The notes under the pieces are model-generated. The model saw only the letters and a list, made by a program, of their open reading frames with translations. It made no database searches and was not told the DNA's origin. From positions 14,921,664-14,985,663 of the forward strand of contig CM067062.1 in the NCBI GenBank assembly GCA_033980235.1: a stretch of DNA of 64,000 bases. The letters are read 5' to 3'. The position numbers and the translations under genes were made by a program. The first letter of the stretch is position 1, and every line of letters starts with the position of its first letter. Positions 12,388 to 25,116 of this stretch are shown piece by piece. Source of the stretch: Diadema setosum. Taxonomy: Eukaryota > Echinodermata > Echinoidea > Diadematoida > Diadematidae.

Positions 12388-15124
12388 TATATGTTTACAG
12401 ATGAATAATAACACTTCTATACAACATCATGTACAGCGGAAATCATTTAACAAGTGGAATGACTAGCAAGAACAGAGATAGCAAATTTTTTTTTTTTTTT
12501 GGGTATAGCGCCCTCGATGTGATTTCCGTTTGTGCGCTTCTTGCCATAAAGTCTCGGCTAGCCTAAGGTGTTCACACGACACCCTATGTCCTTCTTCCTT
12601 CCATCAGGATTTGTGTGTTTGTCAGGAAGTAGTATGGTGTCCACCGACTGGCTGTGCGACGGATTTAACGATTGCGACGATGGTAGCGACGAGGATCAAC
12701 AAATGTGTCTTAACGATTTCGGTAGGCCACAGAATGGAATATTATGACAATATCAGATCGCAATTACGAATCCCAACACACTTCAATTCCAAGTATTCAA
12801 TAAAGAACGGTATAGTACTATGGTAAGACGTGACTGAGTTAACGTCTGTGCAACTTGTTCAAATCTTATTGTATTTCCGGTGTTTAGTGACTTTAATTGC
12901 ATTATCAGCAGATTGACGACAAAATTTAACAAAAAAATTCATAACGCACAAGCGTCACGTCTACGGATAACCCTTTTATTTTTCTTTCTTTAAGATAAGG
13001 CACAATGGTGCTTTACTTCTTTGATATTCTTGATGATATTATTAAGTCAGTACCATTTGGCATGATTTACAGATTAGGCAGACACTGCCATGCAGAAAAC
13101 AAGACAAGTGCGTAAAAACAAAAATATAAGTAGATGGAATGAGTAATGGATATACACAAATCGTTAAATGCAGTATACAGTATAACTTGGTCTTCATCTT
13201 CTTTCTGCTTGTTTTTACCGATTGTTTGTTTGTTGGATGTGTTGCTATAAAGTCACCCCTCCTCAGACTTGTAACATTGCAATGAAATTGTTTACGTACA
13301 TTTTAGAGATTTACTTATGACGATCCACATTTTTTTTTCTCGACAGAAAAAGTGAAGAAGGTTTGTCCCAGGATATCTTGCGATAACAGCACGAAATGTT
13401 TGACAGAGGACGATATTTGTAATGGTCAGACACGATGCGCAGACGGCTTGGACGAGAGTGACGAACTGTGCGCTGAAGGCAAAGGTTGGATGACGTCATT
13501 TTTCTCTTTTCATGTCTTGTAGTCTCATGTTGTATCATTTTTTTTTTTTTTTTTGTATTAATTCATCCCTGGCACTCGGTTTGCTGTTCGTTTGCTGTTT
13601 TCGGTTGTTGTTGTAGTTGTTGTTGTTGTTTGTTTGTTTGTTTGTTTTTTTTTTTTTGGGGGGGGGGGGCATGAGTGAAAACAGTATTCCTAATTCGCAC
13701 TTGTTGCATATAGACAGTCATCTTCTGGGTTTTAGACAACCATGAAAATAGTAAGCACACAGGCTGTAACATGTTAGTCGGACAGAGGGCCTATGTCGAT
13801 GAAGTTGTGATCTTGGTCGCATATCAGCATAATTTTGTATGAATATAAGGTCTTCTATCTGTTGCTCAGAAGATATGTTGTTGTCCAAAGCTACTAGCCA
13901 ATTTCTATCTATATTTGTTGTGCTCGTAAGATGTTATGTTTATATACTTCTATTTCTTTATTGAAAGAAGCTGTTTGCTCCTTCCAGTAAGACAGCGAGA
14001 TACAGTAATGTAGTGGGCTATTATAACGTGAAAATCATTTAGGAATTTAAATACTTTGCCAAAACTTTTCCTTCGAATGACTTGATATTCGCAACAGAGA
14101 TGCTAACGTTTCTATTCACCAATGGTACCTCTCTACTCGTAGGAAGGTGCTTTTCGTGTGATGGGAGAACTCGCTGCTTAGAATGGGACTGGGTGTGTGA
14201 CGAAATAGCGGACTGTGCCGACATGACCGACGAACTTAGCAAGTGGTGCGGAACAGGTAAGGACGAGATTGCGCACAAAGTGCATTGGTGTAGCTCGGCA
14301 TACTGTGCTCATCGTGCTCACCGTGGTCCGCGGTGAGAGATGGAGCGTAGTGAAATTGTTATAATCAAGAGAAGTAGACGGAGAAACAGTACAAACCATG
14401 GCTAATTTATTGTAGTTGGTTATATGAAGAAGACATTTTTCCAACAGTAACTTACTCTACTTCAAGTGGTTAAAACCCCGTAAAACATAGAAAAGCTTTC
14501 AAGAGCGAAGTAAACTTCGACATGTCCGTCTATTTCGCCAAAATGAAAAACAATAATATAAGTTAACACCCTGATCGACGACCGCAAGCGATCATTAATT
14601 CCACCTGCTGTGTTACCTTTGTGATCAGTTTATCAGCGATGCTGGAAAGGGTCCTTCCTCTGCGGCCACACTCACTTCTGCGTCCCACAGAAATGGCGCT
14701 GCGACGACCAGAACGACTGCGGTGATGACACCGATGAGCGGTCATGTGGTACGTTTGGACATATTTCCTCCTTCTCCCTTTTGTTTCCTTCTTCCTCTTG
14801 TAGTTGATTTGGCATTATTATCACCATCTACAATTATTACTTCAGCAGCTAGATTTAGAAGTCTGCAAACAATATAAGCATTTTTTTTTGTCGTCACAAA
14901 AAAAAAATCAAAGGATTTGGAAAGATTAAGAAGAATGTAATGAATTCCATGCATTGAAACTATATTAGTCAGAATGTCATCGATGGGAGTGAATGGATAA
15001 TAAATTGATTAAAGAGATAACGCTTCAAGAATGACTCTTTAAACATGTTAATCTCTCAAATGGCCTTTTCAGAAAGGTTTGCACAATATGTAAGATCCAA
15101 TAATATGCAGCTACCACCACCACC

Positions 15125-15189
<65 letters not shown>

Positions 15190-18100
15190 GTACTCGTAGC
15201 TGATTGGTTGTTGCACAGTTTCTACCCCGAAAGTGATAATCATTGCAAGAATATGATTTTAGAAATCTTCATTATCGACCTGAACCCCACCCGCCAGGTG
15301 AGGATGTTCAGTGGACGGGAACCTTTGAGTGGTCTCCATGGAGCGCATGGAGCGAGTGCCACCCGTCATGCGGTCCCGGCACACGATCTCGGTCCCGAGT
15401 CTGCGACTCTCCGGGAAACCTGTGCCCTGGGGAAGGACTGGTAGAGGAGACGTGTGAGCTAGCGCCATGCATCATGGACGAGATCGGTATGCAATATACT
15501 GTAACACGAATGGATTGGTGCTATTCAGAGTGTAGAACGCTGTAGAAATTTTGTAACGAAAAACTCGAAGGTCTTATGCAGAGCTAATATATAGGTAGGG
15601 TCTTACTTTTTGCACCTCCCCCTTTTTGCAGAAAATAAAGGGTGAGACTTTTTGCTTTGTTTTGCTGTTTGTCAGGCGATGTCAATAAAAAGGCATCACC
15701 CCAAAATGTGCTTGTCAGCCGATTAACCACGGAAGTTGCACACAAAAAAATACCCCCTTTTTTCCCCTGTCGGCCCACTTTGGCAGGCAAGTGGCAGCAA
15801 AATGTCCCCGTAATCCATATTTCAATAGTTCTGAATATATTATCTGATAATGATGACAATAAAAGAATGATCATAATATCATAATACATGAAATAACAAT
15901 ACGATAACAGCCATAGTAATAAGAATTAGAAAAAATACCGTCATTTTCCATAAAGTTTACCGAGGAGTACCGGTTATTTCGTCATCTTCGGTAGATAGTA
16001 AAGTAGAACACGTCTCAGCGAATTCATGTTTCAACAGATATTCAACAATCTAGTGTGTGCACGGCGTAAATCATGCCCGTACACTATTGAAGGCAATTTC
16101 ATCTTGCTGATTGCAGCGGAATCACATAAAGTATAAAGTGTAGATTTAGAAATTTAAGGTCTGTTCATGTACAATATAAAACATTATGTTATAGATCATT
16201 GAACATATACAATGTACGCTTCCATGAATAACGCTTCAAACATAACGACACATCATTATGTTGGAACAATGTACTAAACATCCAAAGAAGAAAACAAAAA
16301 CAAACAAAACAAAACAACAACCCATAAGCTTTTTGAGGGAGCAGACTAACTTTGTAGCATTCAATATTAATGCCGACCTCATTTGTCACGCCCGTCAGAC
16401 ATCGGCTGCGGTGTGAAGCAGCATCTCCACCTGCGCAGCGACGGGCTGGCGCTGGAGGAGCGTATCGTTGGTGGTTCTGCCACTGAGACGGGCGAGTGGC
16501 CGTGGCAGGCTCAACTGTTCTACCGGAAACAGAAGGCTTGGATAGCCGTGTGCGGTGGGACTCTCATCAACAGCCACATGGTGCTAACGGCAGCTCACTG
16601 CTTCATGGGATCCATGTATGAATCATGTCGACTTTAATCACTCTTACTATTATCAGCATCATGTGTATGTCAACATAATATGGGAATACCAGAATCTGCC
16701 TTACCTTTGTAAATTGTCCAGTGGACAGGATTTTTTCTAAATTCATCGTATATGTATGTATGTATGTATGTAGGCCTACATATTTATGCGAGTTATCAAT
16801 GTGTGTATTATGTATATATGTATCTATCTGTTTATTAACTGCCTCGTATTAGATATAGATAACGCTTTGTAATCTCAAAATCATGTGCGTAAAAAAGGAA
16901 GAATCTTATGGAAGACTGTGAAAAAAAAAAGAGATAAAAGATATTATACGATGGAAAGCAGGAAAGTCTGATCTTATTGTACCTTCATTATGTGATACTA
17001 AGCCTAATTGATGAACATCTGGATCACGTGTCTGGGTTCAAGAAAGCGTCCCGGATTGAATTATTAAAGCAAATATTATGTCGGTTTGACATGACAACAT
17101 TAGCATTGACCTGTACATACCGAGTTATATACTGGAAATTATCCGATGAAAGGCGTAATAGAGGCTATACTGTGAACACTATAAAGCATTTATCATGATC
17201 ATGGAAGTCGGACTTTCCTATGACGCCCTGCAATCATATCTGCAGAATGAGGCGTCTAACCCTTACTGTGCTTTAGTCGCCGATTGCCACTCGCACACTG
17301 GTTAATGTCTGGAAACTAATATTATCAATGATAATCATAGAGACTACCTATAATCCCCTTAAGCCCTGTTCAAAAACACTGAGTTCAATAATTCTTGTAT
17401 GCTATACCGTACGTCCCTCCTAAAAAATTACAATCGGACTTTCCGCAACGATATCTTTAGAAATAGTGAATCAATTCAATTGCATTTCAAAGTATGAAAC
17501 TAAATGTTATTACCTACATCTTACAGGCAACCTCATCCGATTTGCTTCAGTGGTCGTAGGAAAATGAGGATCTTTGTGGAGCATGTCAGGAATCCCTTTC
17601 CTGCAAGATTTGCCTATTGTGTTCACAGTTCCAAGAGTATCATGCTTGGAAGAAACGGACCCATAACACGCTTTACAACGATCCACATTTCTCTGTGACC
17701 ACTTAAAAATTGAATGGAGTTTTCTGCAAAATGTAGGTAAGAAGTTATAATTTTATTCCCTGAAAAAGCATTCAGACTGTTTAGTCATTTTGAAATTCAT
17801 CGATACAGAAATCTGATTTTTTTTTTTTATTTTTTTTTTTTAACATACTGTATAGGAAGGAGCCCTCTGGTTGGCAGGTACACCTTGGTAAGCACAGCAG
17901 ACAGTACGTTGCGGAGCCGGGGAGCCAGGGTCGACTCGTCAAGGAGATAATCATCCACGAATGGTTCAATGAGCGCGGGGGCGTGGCTGACGACATCGCC
18001 ATCCTGTTGCTAGACGCTCCGGTTACCAAGGAGACGGGCCAGATCAACTGGGCGTGTCTGGATGTGGGGATGGAGCTCAATGGGCATTCAGAATGCTTCA

Positions 18101-20945
18101 TCTCCGGTTGGGGAGCGACGGAAAGTGAGCGGAACACCGAAGTGTATACATAGAAGTGTTTTCATTATTATCGAAGAACAGTTACTAAGTTGTAGCAAGA
18201 AAACAAACAAACGCAAATACCAGAGATGTAGAGTTACAGAGAATGATATCTTCAGATAATTTCTTGGCAACAACAACAACAACAACCCCAAACAACAAAA
18301 ACATGATCAAAACGTTTAATCAGCTTTCTCAGTAACTTTAAGAAATTCCCGTCTTTTCCCCATCTGTTCACCTTTTTATTGTTATCTCTCTTTCCTTCCC
18401 CTATGCATTATCTGTTCTCTGTCACACCCGCCTCTCTATATGTACATCTTTAAGATACGTTTATCTATTATCTATACTTGTCATAATTATGTATATTGCG
18501 TGCATGTGCATGCTGTAAATTGAGACAATTTTATCACCTTGTATTCTTTTTGAGAACTTCAGTAGGCATTTTGGTTATGTTCTTGCGTATTTTTGTTTTG
18601 TTTCCCCCCTCAAAACAGTGGGTGGCAAACAGGGCTCCCAAGTTCTACAGGAGGCAAAGATGCCAGTCATTCCCCGACATATCTGTAACCGCAAGGAGTC
18701 CTACAACGGTAAAATCAGGAATACGATGCTGTGTGCGGGCTACATGAGTGGAGGGATCGACGCCTGTAAGGTGGGTGTAATGAATATCTGAATGATGACA
18801 CAATGGTATATTGAAAGCATGAGAATGCTAAAGGGGCATCCGGACGATTTTCATAATTTTACATCATGTAGTACATAAATCAAAAGCTTCATGTATAGAT
18901 TTGTAGAATTTATTGTGGTTCTTGAGCAGAGAAACAGTACTTTCAAAAACCTTAAACAAATTACAGTGAACAAAGATGATGACATAGGAGCCTCACATAT
19001 CTCAGAAATGTAGCAGTGTCATTCCATTACAATACCGCATGCTTGCAAGCTCACCTGTGTGTAATCTATGCATGCCTTCTTCTTTTGTTCGGCTTCCTTG
19101 AGCCACATCTCATGCATTCTTATGGTGAGGCTGCCATGTCATCATCTTTGACCCCGTTTACAGTGCGAGGCCGGGCTCGGCCGCGGCTCGGCCGTGGCCG
19201 AGACCGGCCTCAATTGCGCGGCCGAGCCTCGCAATTTTGTCCGTTTACACTGCTGGGCTCGGCCGCGCTTTTGATTCAAACCTTTCAATATTTTGTCGTA
19301 GTGGCGCTCTGCTTGTAAACAAATGCAATTTGGTATTGTCTGGTTTTCAGACCCTTTGCCAAATGAATTCCGTGGCGACGAAGTCGCCGTTCGGGCAAAG
19401 GCCTTTGCCGAAGGAAAGAATCCTTTGTAGGACAAAACCACCTTAAACTATACTAGTTTTCGACGTTGAGGGGGTTAATATCCTGAACAGCGAAAGATAC
19501 AGGCAGAGGGTTTGGAAGCCAGACTAAAACTGGCCGCGCAATTGGCCGCGCATTTGGCCCAGTTTGCGTTTACACCAAGAAAAGGCCGGGCTCGGCCGCG
19601 GCTCGGCCGCGGCCGAGACCACCTCCAGAGCGAGGCCAAATGCGAGGCCAATTTTGGCCTCGCATTTGGCCTTTTGCGCGTTTACACTGAAGCGGGGCTG
19701 GACTCGGCCGCGGCCGAGCCGCGGCCGAGCCTCGCACTGTAAACGGGGTCCTTGTTCATTGCAATTTGTTAGAAACTTCGAAAACATTCTTATTTTTCAT
19801 CCCAATCATTATAAATCCTGAAACTCTGTACCCAGTATAACTAATTTATATATGTTCATATGTAAAAATTTGAAAATCATCCGGAGGTCTCCTTTAAGCA
19901 GAGGGGTGAAGGTGAAGGTGTGAATTTTCTTTAACAGTTTGTCTCCCTCTACAAATGAAGCTTGTAAGATCCCAACTGCTGATCTATAATTTAACAAACA
20001 CGTCGGACACGTCGGAAAAACAGGAACAACGCGACTCGAACCTGTCATCTACTGCTATCTGGGCGGTGACACTATACCACCTGGCTGTCCCTGGTTGCCG
20101 GCAGTGACACGATGAGCTGGGAACAAATATCCACGCTCCGAGATTCCGACATTGTTTTTTTGTACAGGGAGACAAACTGAAGAAAATTCACACCTCAACA
20201 ATGGCATATTGATAGCAGAAATTACGTATAAAAGAAGTTCGGGTGACCGCCTTAAAAGTAGAGAGGATTTATTTCTGATTTGACGAAAACACACGTAAAA
20301 GGTATGAAAGGATGTACTTATTTCAGAAATAAAGGTTTAATTTTGTATTTGTTTGTTTGTTTGTTTTGTTTTGTTTTTAATAAAAAAAGGGCATACAAAG
20401 TTGTAGCACTCTTTGTATATGTTTGACAAAACCATTTGCCGGTAAACAATAACAACATCAACACCATTTTTTTTTTTTAATTTTACATCAAAGTCGCATG
20501 TTTTGTTTGTTGTTTATTTTGTTCAGTTTCGCTTTTTTTCCTCATGGGGAAAATAATGAGATGTAAGAGGGGTTAGTTTCTATTCTTGTGTTGTCACATC
20601 TTACTTATTTCAGTGTATAAAATGAGCTGTTTGTTGTCATTCGTTTACATTTTGATTTTAAAGATGAATCGATCAATGTATTCATTTATTCAATTATCTA
20701 ATGTATATTTATTCATTCATGTTTTTTTTTTTTCTTACTTTTGGTTCTATTCTCCATCTCGTTTCCAGGGTGATTCAGGTGGGCCATTGTCCTGTCTGGG
20801 TAAGGACGATCGCTGGTATGTGGTCGGAGTCACTAGCTGGGGACACGGCTGCGCGCTGGCCAACAAGCCCGGTGTATATACTCGTGTCTCCAAATACTAC
20901 CCCTGGATACAGCAGATTATCAAAGATCACTACATGTATCTATGA
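11762..20945 (+). CDS. Secreted mosaic serine protease: 5 LDLa + TSP type-1 + trypsin-like S1 domain (signal exon not found)
   Basis: Ten exons: 11762-11914, 12608-12721, 13347-13484, 14143-14256, 14629-14748, 15298-15486, 16399-16615, 17856-18124, 18619-18770, 20769-20945. They total 547 residues plus TGA. Exons 1-5 each encode one LDL-receptor class A module. Exon 6 is one thrombospondin type-1 repeat ([20 protein letters not shown]). Exon 7 starts with DIGCG, whose Cys can pair with the Cys of NWACL, and has the zymogen cleavage site EER/IVGG (Ile codon 16464). Catalytic His is in LTAAHC (16596), Asp in DDIAILLL (17992) and Ser in GDSGGP (20775). Asp in DACKGDSGGP (18759) with SWGHGC and KPGVYT predicts trypsin-like Arg/Lys specificity. 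Module-bordering introns are all phase 1. It is expected to be an extracellular disulfide-linked two-chain protease. Substrate and orthology are not recognised. ATTAAA (about 21122) and AATAAA (21472) are candidate poly(A) signals. Confidence 0.9.
12354..12383. repeat. (AT)n microsatellite
   Basis: ATAT run in the first mapped protease intron. Confidence 0.9.
15113..15189. repeat. (ACC)n(AAC)n microsatellite
   Basis: Nine ACC-type units change to an AAC run just upstream of the TSP1 exon of the protease. The reverse strand gives spurious poly-Leu and poly-Val reading frames. Confidence 0.95.
19150..19750. mobile_element. GC-rich non-autonomous DNA transposon (GACCCCGTTTACAGTGCG TIR), copy 1
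   Basis: The ends are exact inverted repeats, GACCCCGTTTACAGTGCG at left and its complement at right. The inside is rich in GGCTCGGCCGCGG-type palindromes and repeats the GTTTACA motif several times. A conserved AT-richer core (about 19268-19500) is shared nearly base for base with the copy at 23452. It has no transposase. Its high CpG and GC content contrasts sharply with the host intron. The superfamily is not assigned because I cannot see a clean target-site duplication. Confidence 0.8.
19907..20200 (-). mobile_element. Inverted-repeat element containing a tRNA-derived SINE-like head
   Basis: About 35-bp inverted repeats (GTGTGAATTTTCTT, then GTTTGTCTCCCT) lie at 19917-19953 and 20163-20195. 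Between them, read on the minus strand, are an A-box-like AGCCAGGTGGTATAGTGTC (about 20068-20086) and a B-box GGTTCGAGTC (20033-20042) at tRNA-like spacing. A mature tRNA cloverleaf is not evident, so I call a tRNA-derived retroposon fragment rather than a gene. Confidence 0.5.
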
Positions 20946-22609
20946 CTTTAATACAGCAACAACGTGTGTTATCAAACATTTGTTGTTACCTCACCCCAGT
21001 CCCTCTACATTCGTTTGTTCCTTTTGTATAAGAGAAGGTCGATTGGTAAAGCAATACTTAGCATGACTATATTGCATGGAATTTTCCAGTACAGTACAGT
21101 ATAGCGCACCGTGATGAGAGAATTAAAGCCACCGCCTTAACTCTCTTTCCCCCAAACGGACACTCGAGTTACATACAGTCTAGTCTCTTATTTTTGGTGA
21201 ATGTTTTCTTGCGCACATGAAGCTTTGGCTTTTGCGTTCATTGCAGGTGAACAAAAACTGCTCCGTCGCATTTCAACTGCGGCAAATTTGCAAATACATT
21301 TTCGGTGAGAATGATATACAGGAGAAAAAAAAAATCATGAAAATATTTGATTGTCATCCTAGTAATACAATGTTCAAATGTTGACGTGTCAACGATTACT
21401 CAAGGACTCAACGATATGTTGATTTTGTGTTTGGATGTTAAATTTGTTGGCGAGATTTAGGCTATAGAGGGAATAAATCATATCAGACGATTCCCATGCA
21501 GGATAGTGATCACAGTTGCACGAGACTCAATACCAATACATGTATGATTTTGACAACAGTGTGGTGTGGATATGCCGAGCTGTAAAGTACTTACCGGGTT
21601 CTGGAAAAATTATCACAAAACCTGGAGGGAAAATAATACCATGAATGCTGGCATTACAATATTTCAAGGAGCCTGCCTTCAAAGTTGACACAAGAACATG
21701 ATTCTATTCCCAATGTAGATTTTTTTTTTTTTTTTTTCAGTCTTGTCATTTGTGGGGTCATTTGTCATTTATAAAACAGCATCAATCTCTGTTTCTCATT
21801 TTAACCAGAAATCTTCTTCAGACTTTCTTAGGTGAATGTGTTTGATGAAACTAAATTTGAACAATCAAATGAGTTGAGAAAATGCAATTTTAGGCTTGTT
21901 GAGGACACTCAATTCATTTGTAATACTACATGTATTTCCATGACAACATTTACTTACCTGAAAGTAATAAGAAAATACCAAATGTACATGTATGCCATTG
22001 TGCAACCCATGTCTCCAATGGAATAAAGAATATTGTTTTCTTTACAATACTTGTGACTGTACTGTACATCATTTATGACTCCTGCACTCCAGAAAAGGAC
22101 ATTTCAGCCTGCTCCTGACACACAGTGTCATACCAACTTAGTCAAATGAGGATTCTTACTGTCAAGAGTCCACATGCCCTCTCCTACATTTGACTGCTAC
22201 CATTCATGCCGTTTCTTTGTTTCCTTGATGATTGTCGGGATTTTATTTTTTTTTTTAACCTCCATTTTTTTTTTTTTTTTTGAGGGGGGAGGGGGATTTT
22301 AAAACTGATTGTACATGATTGAATATGATTTGGTTTCATGCAGCCATGATTGTGTCCGTGACAGCTCAAATAGAGAGAATATCAAGCTGTGATCAGCTTT
22401 CCAATCTTAAGAAGACACAACAGACCCAACTGCAAGACACCACTCATTCTCTAACCAACCAACACCAGACAGTATGACAATAAGGTATCAAAAATCAAGT
22501 CCATTACCAAGTACCCATACATGTACATAGTATGTAGTGCTTTGTGTGGAGTGGAAGTTAACATGCCCCATGGTGCCAGGTAATCCCATCCATCATAAAT
22601 CAAACCCAA

Positions 22610-22788
22610 CTCTTGGTTCAAGTTTCGATAGCCTGGTGGATTGTGTACTGCACTTTCACTCTGAAAATCAAGGGTTCTATCCTTGCCATAACACAAGTGC
22701 CCCTTGGGCAATGTACCCCTAATTCACAAAACTTCTCTCTGCCCGGGTGTATGAATGGGTCCCTGGTAAGAGGCTGGTTGGATTTACT
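22610..22788 (+). mobile_element. tRNA-derived SINE
   Basis: A-box-like TAGCCTGGTGGATTG (22629) and B-box GGTTCTATCC (22673) are in tRNA-type spacing. They are followed by a tRNA-unrelated body with CTTGGGCAATGTACCCCTAA and GTATGAATGGGTCCCTGGTA, blocks common in SINEs of marine animals. A GT microsatellite follows the 3' end. It is a retroposon, not a functional tRNA. Confidence 0.65.
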
Positions 22789-22846
22789 GTGTGCATGTGT
22801 GTGTGTATGTGTGTGTGTGTGTGTGTGTGCACGCATGTGTGTTTTG
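22789..22846. repeat. (GT)n microsatellite
   Basis: GT-rich run immediately 3' of the SINE, possibly its tail. Confidence 0.9.
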
Positions 22847-23378
22847 GAATAGTGTGAGTGGCTTCATTTGTGAACAGTGTACACTGCATTTCTTTGCCTG
22901 GTTCATGTTGACCCTGCATCCACCTCCGCCTTGTTACATGAAAAGATGCAATCAAACTTAAGTCAGAAAATCAAACATTACGCAACAACAAATTAAGTTT
23001 GATCTCAACTTTTCTGCAAAAGGGTCCTACTCTGCAACTTATCCTCGAGAGATAGTAAGAGATTTACATACTGCTTTTTTCAGTGGATAGAGGTTGACAT
23101 TTCAGACAAACCTTGTTACAACAATTGCTTACGAGGTACCACGACCGTTTTTAACGAGGTTACATGGCGATCCCGACTTTCCACTGCTGCATTTAGCTGA
23201 TCTGTCTGTCTGTCTGTCTGTCTCTCTGTTGTTAATGTTTACAATGATGTATTGGTCATAACAACGTAAAAGCAGATGTCCCAGCAACCTTGTTATAACA
23301 GAGTTTCCTATACATTACAAGAAATCTCTAGTTACACAAGAGTCCAAAAAAAGATCCGACTGTACAGTGAAAATGGAT

Positions 23379-23380
<2 letters not shown>

Positions 23381-23409
<29 letters not shown>
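23381..23409. repeat. Poly-C homopolymer
   Basis: About 29 consecutive C residues. Length is likely unstable or assembly-limited. Similar shorter G or C runs occur at 25247, 25731, 27112, 30280, 33328, 40941 and 49479. Confidence 0.9.
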
Positions 23410-23451
23410 ATGCACCACTCTGTGATGAAAGAGCAATCTCTAGGTCACTCA

Positions 23452-23981
23452 GACCCCGTTTACAGTGCGGGGCTGGGTCGAGCCCAGCCTCAATTGCGAG
23501 GCCGAGCCCCGCAATTTTGTCCGTTTACACTGCCGGGCTCGGCCGCGCTTTTGATTCAAACCTTTCAATATTTTGTCGTAGTGGCGCTCTGCTTGTAAAC
23601 AAACGCAATTTGGTATTGTCTTGTTTTCAGACCCTTTGCCAACTGAATTCTGTGGCGACAAAGTTGCCGTTCGGGCAAAGGCCTTTGCCAAAGGAAAAAA
23701 ATCCTTTGCAGGACAAAACCCATCTTAAACTATACTAGTTTTCTACATTGAGGGGGTTAATATCCTGAATAGCGAAATATACAGGCAGAGGGTTTGGAAG
23801 CCAGACTAAAATTGGCCATGCATTTGGCCCAGTTTGCGTTTACAATGAGAAAAGGCCGAGACCACCTCCAGAGCGAGGCCAATTTTGGCCTCGCATTTGG
23901 CCTTTTGCGCGTTTACACTGAAATGAAGGTGGGCTCGGCCGTGGCCAAGCCGCGGCCGAGCCTCGCACTGTAAACGGGGTC
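23452..23981. mobile_element. GC-rich non-autonomous DNA transposon (GACCCCGTTTACAGTGCG TIR), copy 2
   Basis: Same termini as the 19150-19750 element and clearly homologous inside, including the block around CCTTTCAATATTTTGTCGTA. Several CG-rich palindromes are shortened, giving 530 rather than 601 bp. CpG positions are more often TG/CA here, suggesting an older or more methylated copy. Confidence 0.8.
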
Positions 23982-25116
23982 TAATTGAAATAGAACCTGT
24001 ACTTCTGATCAAATCAAATCACTGCCAACAACTTGTCCTCTCTCATCCAAGGCAGTAGGTGTTATACCCAAGAAAAGACACAGGTCTACAAAATTGTCAT
24101 GATTTCCAAAAAAGAAAAGTTTTTAATCATCACAGACAATTCACAGCAATCACAATCCATTCAATTTGGTACTGTCTGGAGTTTACAATTGATTTACATG
24201 TTGTGCAACAGAAGATATCAAATATTATGAGTACTATGCATTCCTTTTTTTTTTGGTGGAGCCATCCCCAGGTTCTGAGATGGATTACTTTTTGGATTCA
24301 CCTTACCAATAAAGAAAAAATGAAAAAGACAACAGCTATATTAATATCCACTGACATTTCTGTATTACTTGAGTAGTTTGGCAGTAAGTATGTTGAACAG
24401 TACAATTTAGAACTGTTTCTCACAACATCTTGTGCTCAAAATTACACACGAGTTTTAAAAGTGCAGATATATGGTAAGGTGCTATCCTGCCAAAACGAGT
24501 GATTTTGGAAATACATTTTCTTATGATCCTGTTACCAGTGACAGCTGTATTATGTATTCATGTACATTTCTATCCCAACTCAAGTCATGATTTTAGCACT
24601 TGCTTGATGTATATGGCGCTATACTATGAGTATATGGTGCTGCATAATGGTCTTCACTGAAGGAGAGAAGACTTTACTTTCTCAGTGGAATAGCTACTTA
24701 TGCATACATTCACATGCAACATACAGCCACAGATGGAACTTCATTATAGAAATGGAGGAATGGACAATGCATTGTTCCTTTTACTTGAGGTGAACATTAC
24801 CACATGTCCACTTTCTCTTCTGTTATTGTGGTTAACCCTCACTTTCACAAAATTTGTCAATTTGTTGATGATCAGGTTTCCAAAATACAAAGAAAAACAA
24901 AATACCACATGTACTACAAGTTTCTGGCCTTCAGTAAATACATCTGTCGCTAATTTGCACATTATTTTGTCACAACATGCCAAATACAAAAAAAATTCAG
25001 ACACCCTCTCGCCTGTCGGAGACACATATCATGTACCTTGCTTTACAAAACAAAGAGGCAAAAAAGACACAAAAAAGGAGAATATATAGGAGAAACAGAT
25101 GATTATAGAGAAACTC

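Larger units (their letters stand above)
18771..20768. other. Last protease intron with nested repeats
   Basis: The intron between the S1-pocket exon and the active-site serine exon. It holds the GC-rich inverted-repeat element (19150-19750), a tRNA-like SINE block inside a second inverted repeat (19907-20200), and T-rich tracts. No coding sequence is seen. Confidence 0.7.
20946..25116. other. Intergenic region between convergent protease and CCT6 genes
   Basis: 3' flanks of two convergent genes. It contains poly(A)-signal candidates for the protease (AATAAA 21472), a tRNA-derived SINE, GT and poly-C tracts, and the second GACCCCG element. The part from 24.0 to 25.1 kb is presumably CCT6 3'UTR and flank. 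No convincing gene is seen. Confidence 0.6.

Noticed and set aside
19016..19821. Several Arg/Gly/Ala-rich frames on both strands
   Set aside because: They are side-effects of the GC-rich palindromic transposon and have no domain or splice support. The same frames reappear in the 23452 copy.
22629..22690. tRNA gene
   Set aside because: A- and B-box sequences exist, but no cloverleaf stems form. The downstream body and GT tail indicate a SINE.
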